In this document: positions 8,267 through 16,900 of the stretch, one piece after another
Layout of the letters: each line of letters opens with the position of its first letter
Numbering within the stretch: the stretch's first letter is position 1
DNA from: CAYFMH01 sp964344165
GTDB lineage: Bacteria > Patescibacteriota > Gracilibacteria > UBA4473
Direction of reading: 5' to 3'
NCBI GenBank assembly: GCA_964344165.1
Contig: CAYFMH010000013.1
Location: 1 to 29,427 of the forward strand
Length of the DNA: 29,427 nucleotides
Position numbers and translations under genes: made by a program
Notes under the pieces: model-generated
Seen by the model: only the letters and a program-made list of their open reading frames with translations
What the model was told of the DNA's origin: nothing
Database searches by the model: none

Positions 8267-9316
8267 TTAAGACTTAGGAAATGAAATAAAATATCCGTTT
8301 TGGGTATGCACCTTTTTCCGATGAAAAAGATGTAACACCGCCAAAAACATGATAACAAGAAAAGGAATGACCCAAGTTATTTTTCCGTACTCTAAAAGAG
8401 AGTTAAAAATAGCATGGAGTCCCATAGCCACCAACATCCCCTCCATCATCATTTGTTCATGAAAAAGGGTTTCGGCCTTCATGTGTAAGATCTGGTGCAT
8501 TTTTTCAAAAATAACATGTTTTTTCTTTCGGACCTCTTCTTGATAAATTTCTTTGGCAAATCGGGCGACTCCATAGAAATATCCCAAGAAGGCTGAAAAT
8601 CCAACGTGAGCCAATACAGAAACCGTCGAACGAAGGATGATAAACATCCCAATTCCCGCCATCGTAAAGTCTCCATTCCAGATTTTATTGAAGTAGAGGA
8701 TGTTTTCGATAAAGACAAATCCCAGCGCCACAATGATGGCAAACTCGAGTGCGTCATCGACCGATTGGATTTTTTCGTCATCGGTAAATCGAAGCACGAG
8801 ATGTTTGATAAATTCCTCCAGCATCCCGACCACAACAAAAAACCAGATCTTCTGCGGCAACGTCAGAGAGAAGCAATACGCGGCTACCCCGCAGAGGACT
8901 CCAATCATGATGAAAAAGATAGGAGACTCCCAGATTTTTTTTGTTTTTTCTTTGAAGACTTTTGTCGTGTTATCTCCAGAAAAAATCTCGAGTAAAAACA
9001 TCATCCCCGCCACAAACAAAAACATGCTCACGGCCACGACCGTGTGTGTGGAAATGTAAGCAAAAAGCTTAGCCAGATTGGGGAATTCCACCAGTTCAGC
9101 TAAGTATTGAAAAAGATTGAAGTGTTCAAAGTATCCCAAAGCGGTATTCCAGTGCTCTTCATACAATTTAATCGGTAGCACCGCCATCATCCCCGCCAAG
9201 AGAGTCAAAATCACATAGGATCTTTTTTCTGGTTGTTGCCGTTGAAAAAACCAGAGCCATCCCAAAACTGGGATCAAACTCACCACGCCAAAGCCAATAA
9301 TCTGAGGGATATTCAT
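8267..9316 (-). CDS. PrsW-family intramembrane metalloprotease
   Basis: 349 residues with about eight transmembrane helices. The family motifs are present: EEFIKH (the EExxK motif), GFVFIEN (FxxxE), HVGFSAFLGYFYG, and GLHAIFNSL, where the usual HxxxD appears as HxxxN. PrsW is a site-1 protease for an anti-sigma factor in Bacillus; other members process membrane proteins or are untested. A cytosolic loop near 265-290 is charged and helical. It is the first gene of a two-gene unit with the LOG-family gene, and divergent from the gene at 9406. The ATG at 9316 lies about 15 bases after a TATAAT, so the leader is very short and has no Shine-Dalgarno. Confidence 0.82.
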   Translation of the reverse strand: MNIPQIIGFGVVSLIPVLGWLWFFQRQQPEKRSYVILTLLAGMMAVLPIKLYEEHWNTALGYFEHFNLFQYLAELVEFPNLAKLFAYISTHTVVAVSMFLFVAGMMFLLEIFSGDNTTKVFKEKTKKIWESPIFFIMIGVLCGVAAYCFSLTLPQKIWFFVVVGMLEEFIKHLVLRFTDDEKIQSVDDALEFAIIVALGFVFIENILYFNKIWNGDFTMAGIGMFIILRSTVSVLAHVGFSAFLGYFYGVARFAKEIYQEEVRKKKHVIFEKMHQILHMKAETLFHEQMMMEGMLVAMGLHAIFNSLLEYGKITWVIPFLVIMFLAVLHLFHRKKVHTQNGYFISFPKS

Positions 9317-9331
9317 TTTTTAAATCTAAAC

Positions 9332-9360
9332 ATTATAACATAGTTTTGCACAAAAACCAA
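9332..9360 (-). promoter_or_regulatory. Predicted promoter of the PrsW-LOG pair
   Basis: Minus strand TTGGTT (9355-9360), 17-base spacer, perfect TATAAT (9332-9337), 16 bases from the ATG at 9316. Confidence 0.6.
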
Positions 9361-9405
9361 GTCCTTTATTGTTTTAAACACAAAAAGTTGTATCCTAACT
9401 GGTAG

Positions 9406-9963
9406 ATGGAAATCGCCCTCACCTGGAATCTGGTTTTGGTCTCTGCGTTTGTCATGCTTTTTGCGTACAATTTTTTGCTCGGCCAAGCCGCCACGATCAA
9501 ACTGATCCTCTCCATCTATATCGCCATCCTCACGACTGATGGACTCGCGGGAGGACTCAAAAAGTTTGTCTTTGATGTTTCTCCGGGATTTCAAAAGCTT
9601 GTCGGAGACGGGGGTGATTCTGAAATTTTTGTTGCGATTCGGATTATCCTCCTCCTGATCGCCATTGTTATCCTGGTCGTCAAAAGCAGTTTCCATGTTT
9701 CAGTTGAAAAACATGAACACTGGGGGATGCGAACCGGTATCCATGCGGGGTTTTCTCTGCTTTCGGCGATCCTTTTTCTCTCGACCATGCTGATCTACCT
9801 CTCGGGGAATTCTTTTGTAGAGGGCATGCTTTTTGCCAAGGAAATCACCATCTATGAAGAATCTCTCATCGCTCAAATTCTGATCGATTACTACCAATTT
9901 TGGTTTTCTCTGCCCGCGTTGGCCTTTCTCGTGACCAGTTTTATGTTTTCGTCCAAAGAGTAG
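9406..9963 (+). CDS. Four-helix integral membrane protein, function unknown
   Basis: 185 residues. Hydrophobic segments lie at about 8-26, 30-46, 78-96, 112-132 and possibly 158-180, separated by a soluble stretch with GGLKKFVFDVSPGFQK and a charged SVEKHEHWGMRTG loop. There is no enzyme motif. The general shape recalls CvpA-like small membrane proteins, but the similarity is too weak to name it. Divergently arranged with the PrsW-LOG pair across an 89-base gap. The ATG at 9406 lies just after a TATCCT that could act as a -10. No Shine-Dalgarno. Confidence 0.6.
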   Translation: MEIALTWNLVLVSAFVMLFAYNFLLGQAATIKLILSIYIAILTTDGLAGGLKKFVFDVSPGFQKLVGDGGDSEIFVAIRIILLLIAIVILVVKSSFHVSVEKHEHWGMRTGIHAGFSLLSAILFLSTMLIYLSGNSFVEGMLFAKEITIYEESLIAQILIDYYQFWFSLPALAFLVTSFMFSSKE

Positions 9964-10132
9964 TCAATTTTTCGTTTTTTGAAGTTCGAATTTTGAATGT
10001 TTGAATATTGGGAATTAGATATTGTTTGTCTTCGACCTTGAGTTTTAAATATAATTTAACTCAGACTGAAAGAAAAATTAGAAATTAAAAATTGAAAATT
10101 AATAATTCCAGATTGAAGATTGTAACCAATTC

Positions 10133-10160
10133 TTGACATTTACAAAATCCTCCCTACTAT
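10133..10160 (+). promoter_or_regulatory. rpsA promoter
   Basis: Perfect TTGACA (10133-10138), 16-base spacer, TACTAT (10155-10160). The start would be near 10167, leaving a 30-base leader to the first ATG of rpsA. The region upstream (about 9965-10130) is low-complexity AT-rich sequence with GAAAATTAA-like repeats. Confidence 0.65.
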
Positions 10161-10196
10161 CCCGTCCGCCTTGGGGCTTATCTTCCAAACGATGCG

Positions 10197-11312
10197 ATGG
10201 AGATAAACGAAAAAGGCTGTAATAAATTTTTAGATTCGCATCACAAAAAAATCATGACAAAAGTAATGGATGACCTCTTGGCAAAAGATGCCGGAGTGGT
10301 TTCTTTTCGCGCTGGAGACACGATAAAAGGAACTGTTATTGACGCTAACCCATCTCGGATCCTCCTCGAACTTCCTGGGGGGGCAACTGGTATTATTACC
10401 AAAAAAGAAACCGTAAAGTATGATTCCAGCACAGAAAATTTAGATCAAGGAGCTGAACTGGAAGCCGTAATCCTTGATCCAGAAAACGACGCCGGACTTG
10501 TGGTTCTTTCGCTGAGAAGAGCTTCTCAGGATGCCGCTTGGGCAGAGATCGCTCAACTCGTCGAAGATGAACGAATTGTGAATGTAAAAATCGAAGAAGC
10601 CAACAAAGGAGGGTTGATGGCTCGGTACAAAGGATTGAAAGCCTTTCTCCCTGTTTCTCAGCTCACCCCGATGAACTACCCGCGGGTAAAAGATGGAAAC
10701 GGATCAGAAATTTTGACCCGGCTTCAAGGACACATCGGAAAAGTTTTTGCCGTTCGATTTATCAATGTCGAACGATCAGAAAATAAAGTTATAATTTCTG
10801 AAAAAGCCGCACACGATGAACAAATCGCCCGAACGCTCGAAAATATAAAAGAAGGAGATGTGGTCAAAGGAACCGTCTCTGGGGTGATGAAGTTTGGTAT
10901 TTTTGTGACTTTTGAGGGCGTGGAAGGACTGGTTCATCTCTCAGAATTGGATTGGTCTCATGTCGCAGACCCAAGCAAAAAATACAAAATCGGGGATCAA
11001 CTAGAGGTGCTTGTCATTGGAAAAGACGGAGACAAGCTTTCATTCTCTATCAAACGGCTCACCGAAGACCCTTGGGTTAAAAAAGCAGAAAAATATTCAG
11101 TCGGTGATACTGTCTCTGGAAAAATTGCCCGGTGGAATCAAAATGGAGTCTTTGTAGAAATTGAACCAGAAGTGCAAGGACTTTTTGCACTTGAACAGTT
11201 TGGTGTCGAATCACACACCGATCTAGAAATCAAAGAAAAAGAGGAACTAAAAGGAGAAATCCTTGAAATCAACATAGGATCTCATCGGCTGGAGTTGAAA
11301 AAAGTAGACTAA
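10197..11312 (+). CDS. rpsA: Ribosomal protein S1 (four S1 domains)
   Basis: 371 residues with four S1/OB-fold repeats at about 39-107, 122-203, 218-287 and 301-369. The third is the clearest (GDVVKGTVSGVMKFGIFVTF, GVEGLVHLSELDW). Gammaproteobacterial S1 has six domains; four is the short form common in Gram-positive and candidate-phylum bacteria. S1 binds AT-rich mRNA leaders and brings them to the 30S subunit. This fits a genome in which most genes here lack Shine-Dalgarno sites. The start is uncertain: the ATG at 10197 gives a 19-residue tail (MEINEKGCNKF...), while the ATG at 10254 (MTKVMDDLLAK) gives a more usual N-terminus. Neither has a ribosome site. It ends at a strong terminator. 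Confidence 0.92.
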   Translation: MEINEKGCNKFLDSHHKKIMTKVMDDLLAKDAGVVSFRAGDTIKGTVIDANPSRILLELPGGATGIITKKETVKYDSSTENLDQGAELEAVILDPENDAGLVVLSLRRASQDAAWAEIAQLVEDERIVNVKIEEANKGGLMARYKGLKAFLPVSQLTPMNYPRVKDGNGSEILTRLQGHIGKVFAVRFINVERSENKVIISEKAAHDEQIARTLENIKEGDVVKGTVSGVMKFGIFVTFEGVEGLVHLSELDWSHVADPSKKYKIGDQLEVLVIGKDGDKLSFSIKRLTEDPWVKKAEKYSVGDTVSGKIARWNQNGVFVEIEPEVQGLFALEQFGVESHTDLEIKEKEELKGEILEINIGSHRLELKKVD

Positions 11313-11336
11313 AAAAACGGAACTTCAAAACAAAGG

Positions 11337-11373
11337 GCGGGTGAAAAATTTCATCCGCTCTTGTTTTTTTTTT
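11337..11373 (+). terminator. Intrinsic terminator of rpsA
   Basis: Stem GCGGGTGA/TCATCCGC (11337-11344 with 11351-11358, one G-T pair), loop of six, followed by CTTG and ten Ts. An in-frame TTG inside the T-run could be taken for the next gene's start, but it belongs to the terminator. Confidence 0.85.
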
Positions 11374-11399
11374 CACATCCAATAAAACCTGGTGAGAAA

Positions 11400-11924
11400 A
11401 TGTCCTCAAGTCCAATCCAATTTACCGGTCACGAAACCATCGCCGAGATCCTGGAAAAAATGCCCGAAGCGCAGGATATTTTAATTACGCATGGCCTCCA
11501 ATGTGCGGGTTGCTATTTGGGCGCTTATGAGACACTAGAGCAAGGGGCCGCCGGACATGGATTTACGGATACAGAAATTCAAGCCATCCTCACCGATATC
11601 AATGAATGCGCCAAAGAGTTAAAGATTATGAACGTGCCATCAAAAGATCCTGAACTGACTGAGAAAGCGGTGAAGAAAATTCATGAATTCCAGGCCGCAC
11701 AAGAAAAAAAAGGCTTTGGGTTTAAAATCGACGTGCTCAAAAGTGGGGGAGAATTTAACTACTTTCTCGACTTCCTCGAATCACCAGAAATCGGAGACAA
11801 AACGATCAAATCAAGAGGCATCAAAATGTTTATTTCTCCAGAAAGTTTGCGCCTCCTTCAGGATTGCACGATCGATTTTGTTTCGACGGATGAAGGGGAA
11901 GGGTTTAAGATATCAAAAGAGTAA
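11400..11924 (+). CDS. DUF1858 domain fused to a cysteine-less IscA/HesB-like domain
   Basis: 174 residues from the ATG at 11400, preceded by GGTGAG; a TTG at 11361 lies in the rpsA terminator. Residues about 6-72 are a DUF1858/hybrid-cluster-associated redox domain with a CxxC (HGLQCAGCYLG), probably a redox disulfide or metal site. Residues about 84-174 follow the A-type Fe-S carrier fold: LTEKAVKKIHEF, a central GGEFNYFLDF where carriers have GGCSGF-Y, then GIKMFISPESLRLLQDCTIDFV as in the IDPxSLxxLxGxxIDY segment. The three Cys ligands of IscA are missing, so it probably does not carry a cluster the usual way. It may be a scaffold or sensor that works with the CxxC domain. No iron-sulfur genes flank it. 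Confidence 0.75.
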   Translation: MSSSPIQFTGHETIAEILEKMPEAQDILITHGLQCAGCYLGAYETLEQGAAGHGFTDTEIQAILTDINECAKELKIMNVPSKDPELTEKAVKKIHEFQAAQEKKGFGFKIDVLKSGGEFNYFLDFLESPEIGDKTIKSRGIKMFISPESLRLLQDCTIDFVSTDEGEGFKISKE

Positions 11925-11929
11925 ATTTA

Positions 11930-12028
11930 AATAATTAATAATTAATAATGATTAATGAGTAAATAAAAGCGGAAATTTAATTATTTAAAATTCCAACATT
12001 CGTCATTACTCATTACTCATTCATCATT
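11930..12028. repeat. AT-rich simple repeat with inverted halves
   Basis: The gap holds short tandem units: TAATAATTAATAATTAATAA and GATTAATGAGTAA on the left, CATTACTCATTACTCATTCA on the right. The two halves are roughly complementary and could fold, but there is no T-run after a GC stem. It looks like low-complexity spacer. Confidence 0.5.
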
Positions 12029-12035
12029 ACAAAAA

Positions 12036-13235
12036 ATGAAAACCATCTTCCTCGCCTCAGGGCGCAGTACTCGTATGGATCCAATCTCGGATAAATGTTT
12101 GTTAGAATTTGGTGGAGAACCGTTGTTTTTGAAATTACTGAAAAATGCGAAAGCCGGAGGATTAGAAAATTTCATCGTGGTAGCCAACAAATACAACCAA
12201 AAAGAAATTGAAACCATTTTGGCCAAAGAAAATTTCCCCGCTGAGGTAACTCAACAAAAAAATCTAGACGAAGGCATGGCCGGAGGGATTTCTGATGGGC
12301 TGGAATTAGTAGATGAAAACGAGTCTATTTTTATTCACAACGGAAACGACTACATAAACTCAAATTTTTATGCAGAAATTTTAGATAAATCAAAAAACGC
12401 CGATGGGGGGATTCTCGCCAAAAGAATGAAACAATATTTCCCTGGTGGATACCTCCAGATCAATGATCAAAATCAAATCACTAAAATTGTAGAAAAACCA
12501 GGCGAAGGAAATGAACCGTCGGATTTGGTCAATATCGTCGCTCATTTTTTCCAATCTGCAGAGAAACTAAAATCGTGCCTCAAAGAAACGAAATCACCCC
12601 AAGACGATGTGTATGAGGTCGTACTTGATAAATGTTTTCAGACGCAAAAATTTGTCGCTGTAGAGTATGATGATTTTTGGGAGGCGATTAAATATCCCTG
12701 GCATGTGCTAAACATGATGGATTGTTTTCTTGCGCAGCAAAAAACCGCTATTTCATCATCGACAGAAATTGCTGATTCTGCCACGATAAAAGGCAATCAT
12801 GTGATCATCGAAGACGGTGTAAAAATAACGGAAAACGCGGTGATCCAGGGACCGTGTTATATCGGAAAAAATACAATCGTGGGAAATAATGCGCTGGTCC
12901 GAAACAGTATGATCGGACCCAATTGTGTAATTGGATTTAATACTGAAGTAGCACGCTCTTTCCTCCATAAAAATATCACAACCCATTTTGCCTACGTCGG
13001 CGACTCGATTGTGGACGAGGGCGTAAACTTCGGAGCGTTCTCGTGTACCGCCAATCTACGACTCGATCAAGCGGATGTGAAGGTAAAAATTAAAGAAGAA
13101 AGAGTGGATTCCCATCGCGGGAAACTTGGGGCCATCGTCGGAAAAGATGCCCAAATCGGCATCCACGCCATGCTCATGCCTGGTGCAAAAGTGCCCGTCG
13201 GACAAGCGGTGATGTCCGGCGAAGTGTTGAAATAA
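12036..13235 (+). CDS. GlmU-like sugar-1-phosphate nucleotidyltransferase with left-handed beta-helix
   Basis: 399 residues. Residues about 1-235 form an NTP-transferase domain: LASGRSTRMDPISDKCLLEF (glycine-rich nucleotide loop and the Lys of the P-K-x-L motif), FIHNGNDYINS (the metal-binding Asp region), and IVEKPGEG. Residues about 245-399 are hexapeptide repeats of a left-handed beta-helix (IIEDGVKITENAVIQGPCYI, VGNNALVRNSMIGPNCVIG) and end like GlmU: HFAYVGDSIVDEGVNFGAF, GKLGAIVGKDAQIGIHAML. Such proteins make UDP- or dTDP-sugars; the helix can carry acetyltransferase activity. In reduced genomes one such protein may serve as GlmU, but the sugar cannot be told from sequence alone. ATG start without a ribosome site. 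A weak terminator follows. Confidence 0.8.
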   Translation: MKTIFLASGRSTRMDPISDKCLLEFGGEPLFLKLLKNAKAGGLENFIVVANKYNQKEIETILAKENFPAEVTQQKNLDEGMAGGISDGLELVDENESIFIHNGNDYINSNFYAEILDKSKNADGGILAKRMKQYFPGGYLQINDQNQITKIVEKPGEGNEPSDLVNIVAHFFQSAEKLKSCLKETKSPQDDVYEVVLDKCFQTQKFVAVEYDDFWEAIKYPWHVLNMMDCFLAQQKTAISSSTEIADSATIKGNHVIIEDGVKITENAVIQGPCYIGKNTIVGNNALVRNSMIGPNCVIGFNTEVARSFLHKNITTHFAYVGDSIVDEGVNFGAFSCTANLRLDQADVKVKIKEERVDSHRGKLGAIVGKDAQIGIHAMLMPGAKVPVGQAVMSGEVLK

Positions 13236-13247
13236 ATCTCTATCTCC

Positions 13248-13268
13248 CCTTTCTTAAAAGGTTTTTTT
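13248..13268 (+). terminator. Weak intrinsic terminator
   Basis: Five-base stem CCTTT/AAAGG with a four-base loop (13248-13261) followed by seven Ts, 13 bases after the nucleotidyltransferase stop. Confidence 0.5.
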
Positions 13269-13819
13269 TATTTTTTCAATCTATAGTTAACTTCCTAAAT
13301 TTTATTAGTTTTCATGAAAAAATTATCTCAAACTTTCCACACAAAAAATTAAAAAGTTTTCCACATTTTTTTTTCTTTTACGATTAATTTTTTTTATTCA
13401 TTTTTCCCTACTAAAAAATCATAAAAAAATGATCAAAATTTTTATAAAAATTTTAAAATCCTTCATTCTTTTAGATTAAAAAAAACATGGTTAAAATCTT
13501 TATTTAAAAAGAAAAAAGCACCTTAAAAAATTTTCCACAAACTTCCTTTTTACAACTACTAATTCTTTTTAATTTTTTAAAAATCAATAAACAAGAACTT
13601 CAAATTTTGGAAAAAAATAAAACGTGTCATCTTTTTTTATCATTCAACTACTTTATTATTGTCATCTCGAGGAACTTAAGTTGAAAATAAAAAACTCGGG
13701 AGATCTTTTATTAACCGGAATTTTAAAATATTTCTTACTTATATTTCAAATCATGTCTTATTTGGAATAACAATAATTTAACGTTTTTCTATTTTTAAAA
13801 CCTGAAATCTATAAAAAAT
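13269..13819 (+). other. Very AT-rich 550-base spacer with DnaA-box-like 9-mers
   Basis: No gene is supported on either strand. The sequence is dominated by A/T runs. It holds two copies of TTTTCCACA (13357-13365, 13531-13539) and one CTTTCCACA (13333-13341), all in the same orientation, each close to the DnaA-box consensus TTATCCACA. It could be an extended rpoB control region or a DnaA-binding site. The homopolymer-rich composition makes chance matches likely. Confidence 0.4.
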
Positions 13820-13847
13820 TTGACATTCAAGAGAAAATTCCTACCCT
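13820..13847 (+). promoter_or_regulatory. rpoB promoter and leader
   Basis: Perfect TTGACA (13820-13825), 16-base spacer, TACCCT (13842-13847). The leader (about 13854-13924) holds a GGCCAC/GTGGTC stem (about 13868-13895, one G-T pair) followed within eight bases by six Ts. It could act as an attenuator or merely shape the start region. Confidence 0.5.
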
Positions 13848-13924
13848 CCTATCACTTTTTTGAGGTTCGGCCACGAGTATGAGACGAGAGTGGTCGGAGT
13901 TTGATTTTTTCTATCCCCCTTTCG

Positions 13925-16900
13925 ATGGCTCAAAAAAACATTCGTTTTCCAGCAACGCTGACCCCTACAAAAGAAGAGAACGGTCGGTTTTTTTTCACTG
14001 AAGTAGGAACGGAATTTGCCTTTCCTGATTTAATCGAAGTGCAAACCAGCTCGTATGAGTGGTTTTTGACGGATGGAGTAAAAGAACTTCTCGATGAAAT
14101 AAATCCCATCGTGGATGCCACCGGTAAAAAATTAAAACTTGAAATCCTAAATCACGAAACCGAAGAACCAAAACATGATATCAAAACTTGCCGAGAAAAA
14201 GGCATGTCCTATGAAACTTCTATTCGGGTTCATGTAGCTCTGACCAATCTAGAAACCGGGGAAATTAAAGAGCAAGATGTGTATTTTGGACAAATTCCCC
14301 TGATTACTGAACAGGGAACTTTTATCATCAATGGAATTGAGCGAGTAATTGTTTCTCAGATGGTGAGATCTCCAGGAATTTTTTATTCAACCAATCCATC
14401 TATCCCTGGGCACTACCAAGCAAAAATGATCCCAAAAAGAGGAGCTTGGCTCGAAGTAGAAACGGATAAAAAAGGATTAGTTTGGGTAAAAGTAGATCGA
14501 AAAAGAAAAATCCCAGTGACCATGTTTTTGCGAGCTTTTGGATATGAGACCAATAAAAAAATTGTTGATCTTTTTAAAGATCTTCCAAATGGGGAGGAAA
14601 TTATAACCAAAACAATTGAAAAAGATGAATCAGTAGATGAAAAAGAAGCTTGGCAAGGCGTGTATAAAAGAATCCGACCGGGAGATTTGGCGACCGCTGA
14701 GAACGCAAAAACTTTTTTAGAAGGGATGTTCTTTGATTTTAAAAAGTATGATCTAGGACCAATTGCTCGGTATAAAGTAAATAAAAAATTTGGGCTTGAA
14801 ACAAAAGATAATAAGAGTGGACGAATTTTTCGAATTGAGGATTTTGTGATGATGATTCGAGGATTAATTGAAATTGAAAATGGAAATGGTGAAGTGGACG
14901 ACATTGATCATTTGGCTAATCGAAGAATCAGAGGAGTAGGAGAATTGGTACAAAATAAATTCCGAGTAGGACTTCTGCGAACAGAGAGAATTATCCGTGA
15001 CCGGATGAGTATTGTGGATGTGGAGACTGTGACCCCAACTCAGTTGATCAACTGTCGACCAATTACCGCTTCTATGCATGAATTTTTCTCGTCATCACAG
15101 TTATCACAGTTTATGGATCAAACAAATCCTCTTGCCGCCCTTGAACACAAACGAAGAATTTCAGCCATGGGACCAGGTGGGTTGTCACGAGAGAGAGCGT
15201 CTTTTGAGGTTCGTGATGTGCATCCATCTCATTATGGACGGATCTGTCCGGTAACGACTCCAGAGGGACCAAATATTGGATTGGTATTACATTTGGCAGC
15301 CTATGCTCGGGTAAACAAATTTGGGTTTATTGAGACTCCGTATCGGTTAGTGACAAAAATAGTAAAAAATGATGCTAAATTAAGTACTGGAAAGATTATT
15401 TCTGAAGATATAAAAGATGGAAAAACAGTAGTCGGAAAAGAAGATGATGTAATTAATGAAAAATTGGCGAAAAAATTAGAAAAAATTAAAAAATTAGCAG
15501 AGATTCCAGTGCGCCCATATGTTTCTGATATCGTAGAATACTATGACGCTGAAGCCGAAAAAGACATGTGTGTAGCCCAAGCGAACTCTCGATTGGATGA
15601 GCTTGGAAACTTTGCCAATAAACAAGTATCCGCCCGAAAAAATTTCCAACCAGGAGTATATTACCTCAATGAGGTAACTCATATTGATATTTCGCCAAAG
15701 CAAATTGTTTCACTTTCTACGTCTTTGATTTCCTTCCTCGAGCATGATGACAATACGCGGGCACTCATGGGATCAAACATGCAGCGACAAGCTGTACCAA
15801 TAGTTTCTCCGGAATCTCCCGTAGTGGGGACCGGAATGGAAGCGACGACTTCAGTCGATGATTGTGCTCGAGCACCAGAAGCGGGGGAGATTAAAGCGGC
15901 CGATGCAGAAGGAGTCACTTTTGTCGGAAAATCAGGAAAAAAAGAATACTACCCAGTACAAAACTTTGTCCGAACAAACCAATCAACTTGTATCCAAGAA
16001 CGAGTGCGAGTAGAAGGAGGAGAAAAAGTGAAAAAAGGAGATGTTTTGATAGACGGAGCTTCCGTCCAAAAAGGAGAATTAGCCCTTGGAAGAAATCTTC
16101 TCGTTGCCTATATGTCTTGGGAAGGATTTAACTTCGAGGATGCGATCATTGTTTCTGATAAACTTGTAAAAGAAGGGTACTTCAACTCTATCCATATTGA
16201 GCGATATGAATTGGATGTACGAGATACAAAACTCGGGCCAGAAGAACTAACTTCTGATATTCCAAATGTGGCTGCTGGGAAATTGAAAGACCTAGATGAT
16301 CATGGTTTAATCCGAGTAGGAGCTACGGTTTTGGCAGGAGATATTTTGGCCGGAAAAGTAACACCAAAAGGAGAAACCGAGCTTACCGCTGAAGACAGAC
16401 TTCTGCGAGCTATTTTTGGAGAAAAAGCACATGACGTAAAAGATTCATCCCTTCGTCTACCAAGAGGGTCTGGAGGGAAAGTGATTGATGTTCAGATTCT
16501 TGATCGATCAGAAGGAGATGATCTCCCAACAGGAGTACTCCAGAGAATTCAAGTAAAAGTTGCTCAGATGCGACATCTTGAAGCTGGAGACAAGATGGCT
16601 GGACGACACGGAAACAAAGGAGTAATTTCAAAAGTAGTACCAGTGGAAGATATGCCATACCTCGAAGATGGAACTCCGGTAGATATTATTTTGAACCCAT
16701 TGGGAGTATCTTCTCGTATGAACATCGGGCAGATTCTTGAGACTCATCTAGGATTGGCCGCAGAAAAAATGGGAATCAAAGTAGCGACTCCAGTACTCGG
16801 AGGAATCAAAACTAATAAAATTCAAGAATTTTTGAAAGAAAACGAACTTCCAGAGGACGGAAAATATCAGCTATTTAGTGGAAAAACAGGAGCTCCTCTT

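Noticed and set aside
11361..11399. TTG start for the DUF1858 protein
   Set aside because: It lies in the T-run of the rpsA terminator; the ATG at 11400 has a better upstream site and the conserved domain begins after it.
13901..13924. TTG start of rpoB
   Set aside because: The GGAG before it is only one base away, and the eight added residues do not fit RpoB; the ATG at 13925 matches the family start.
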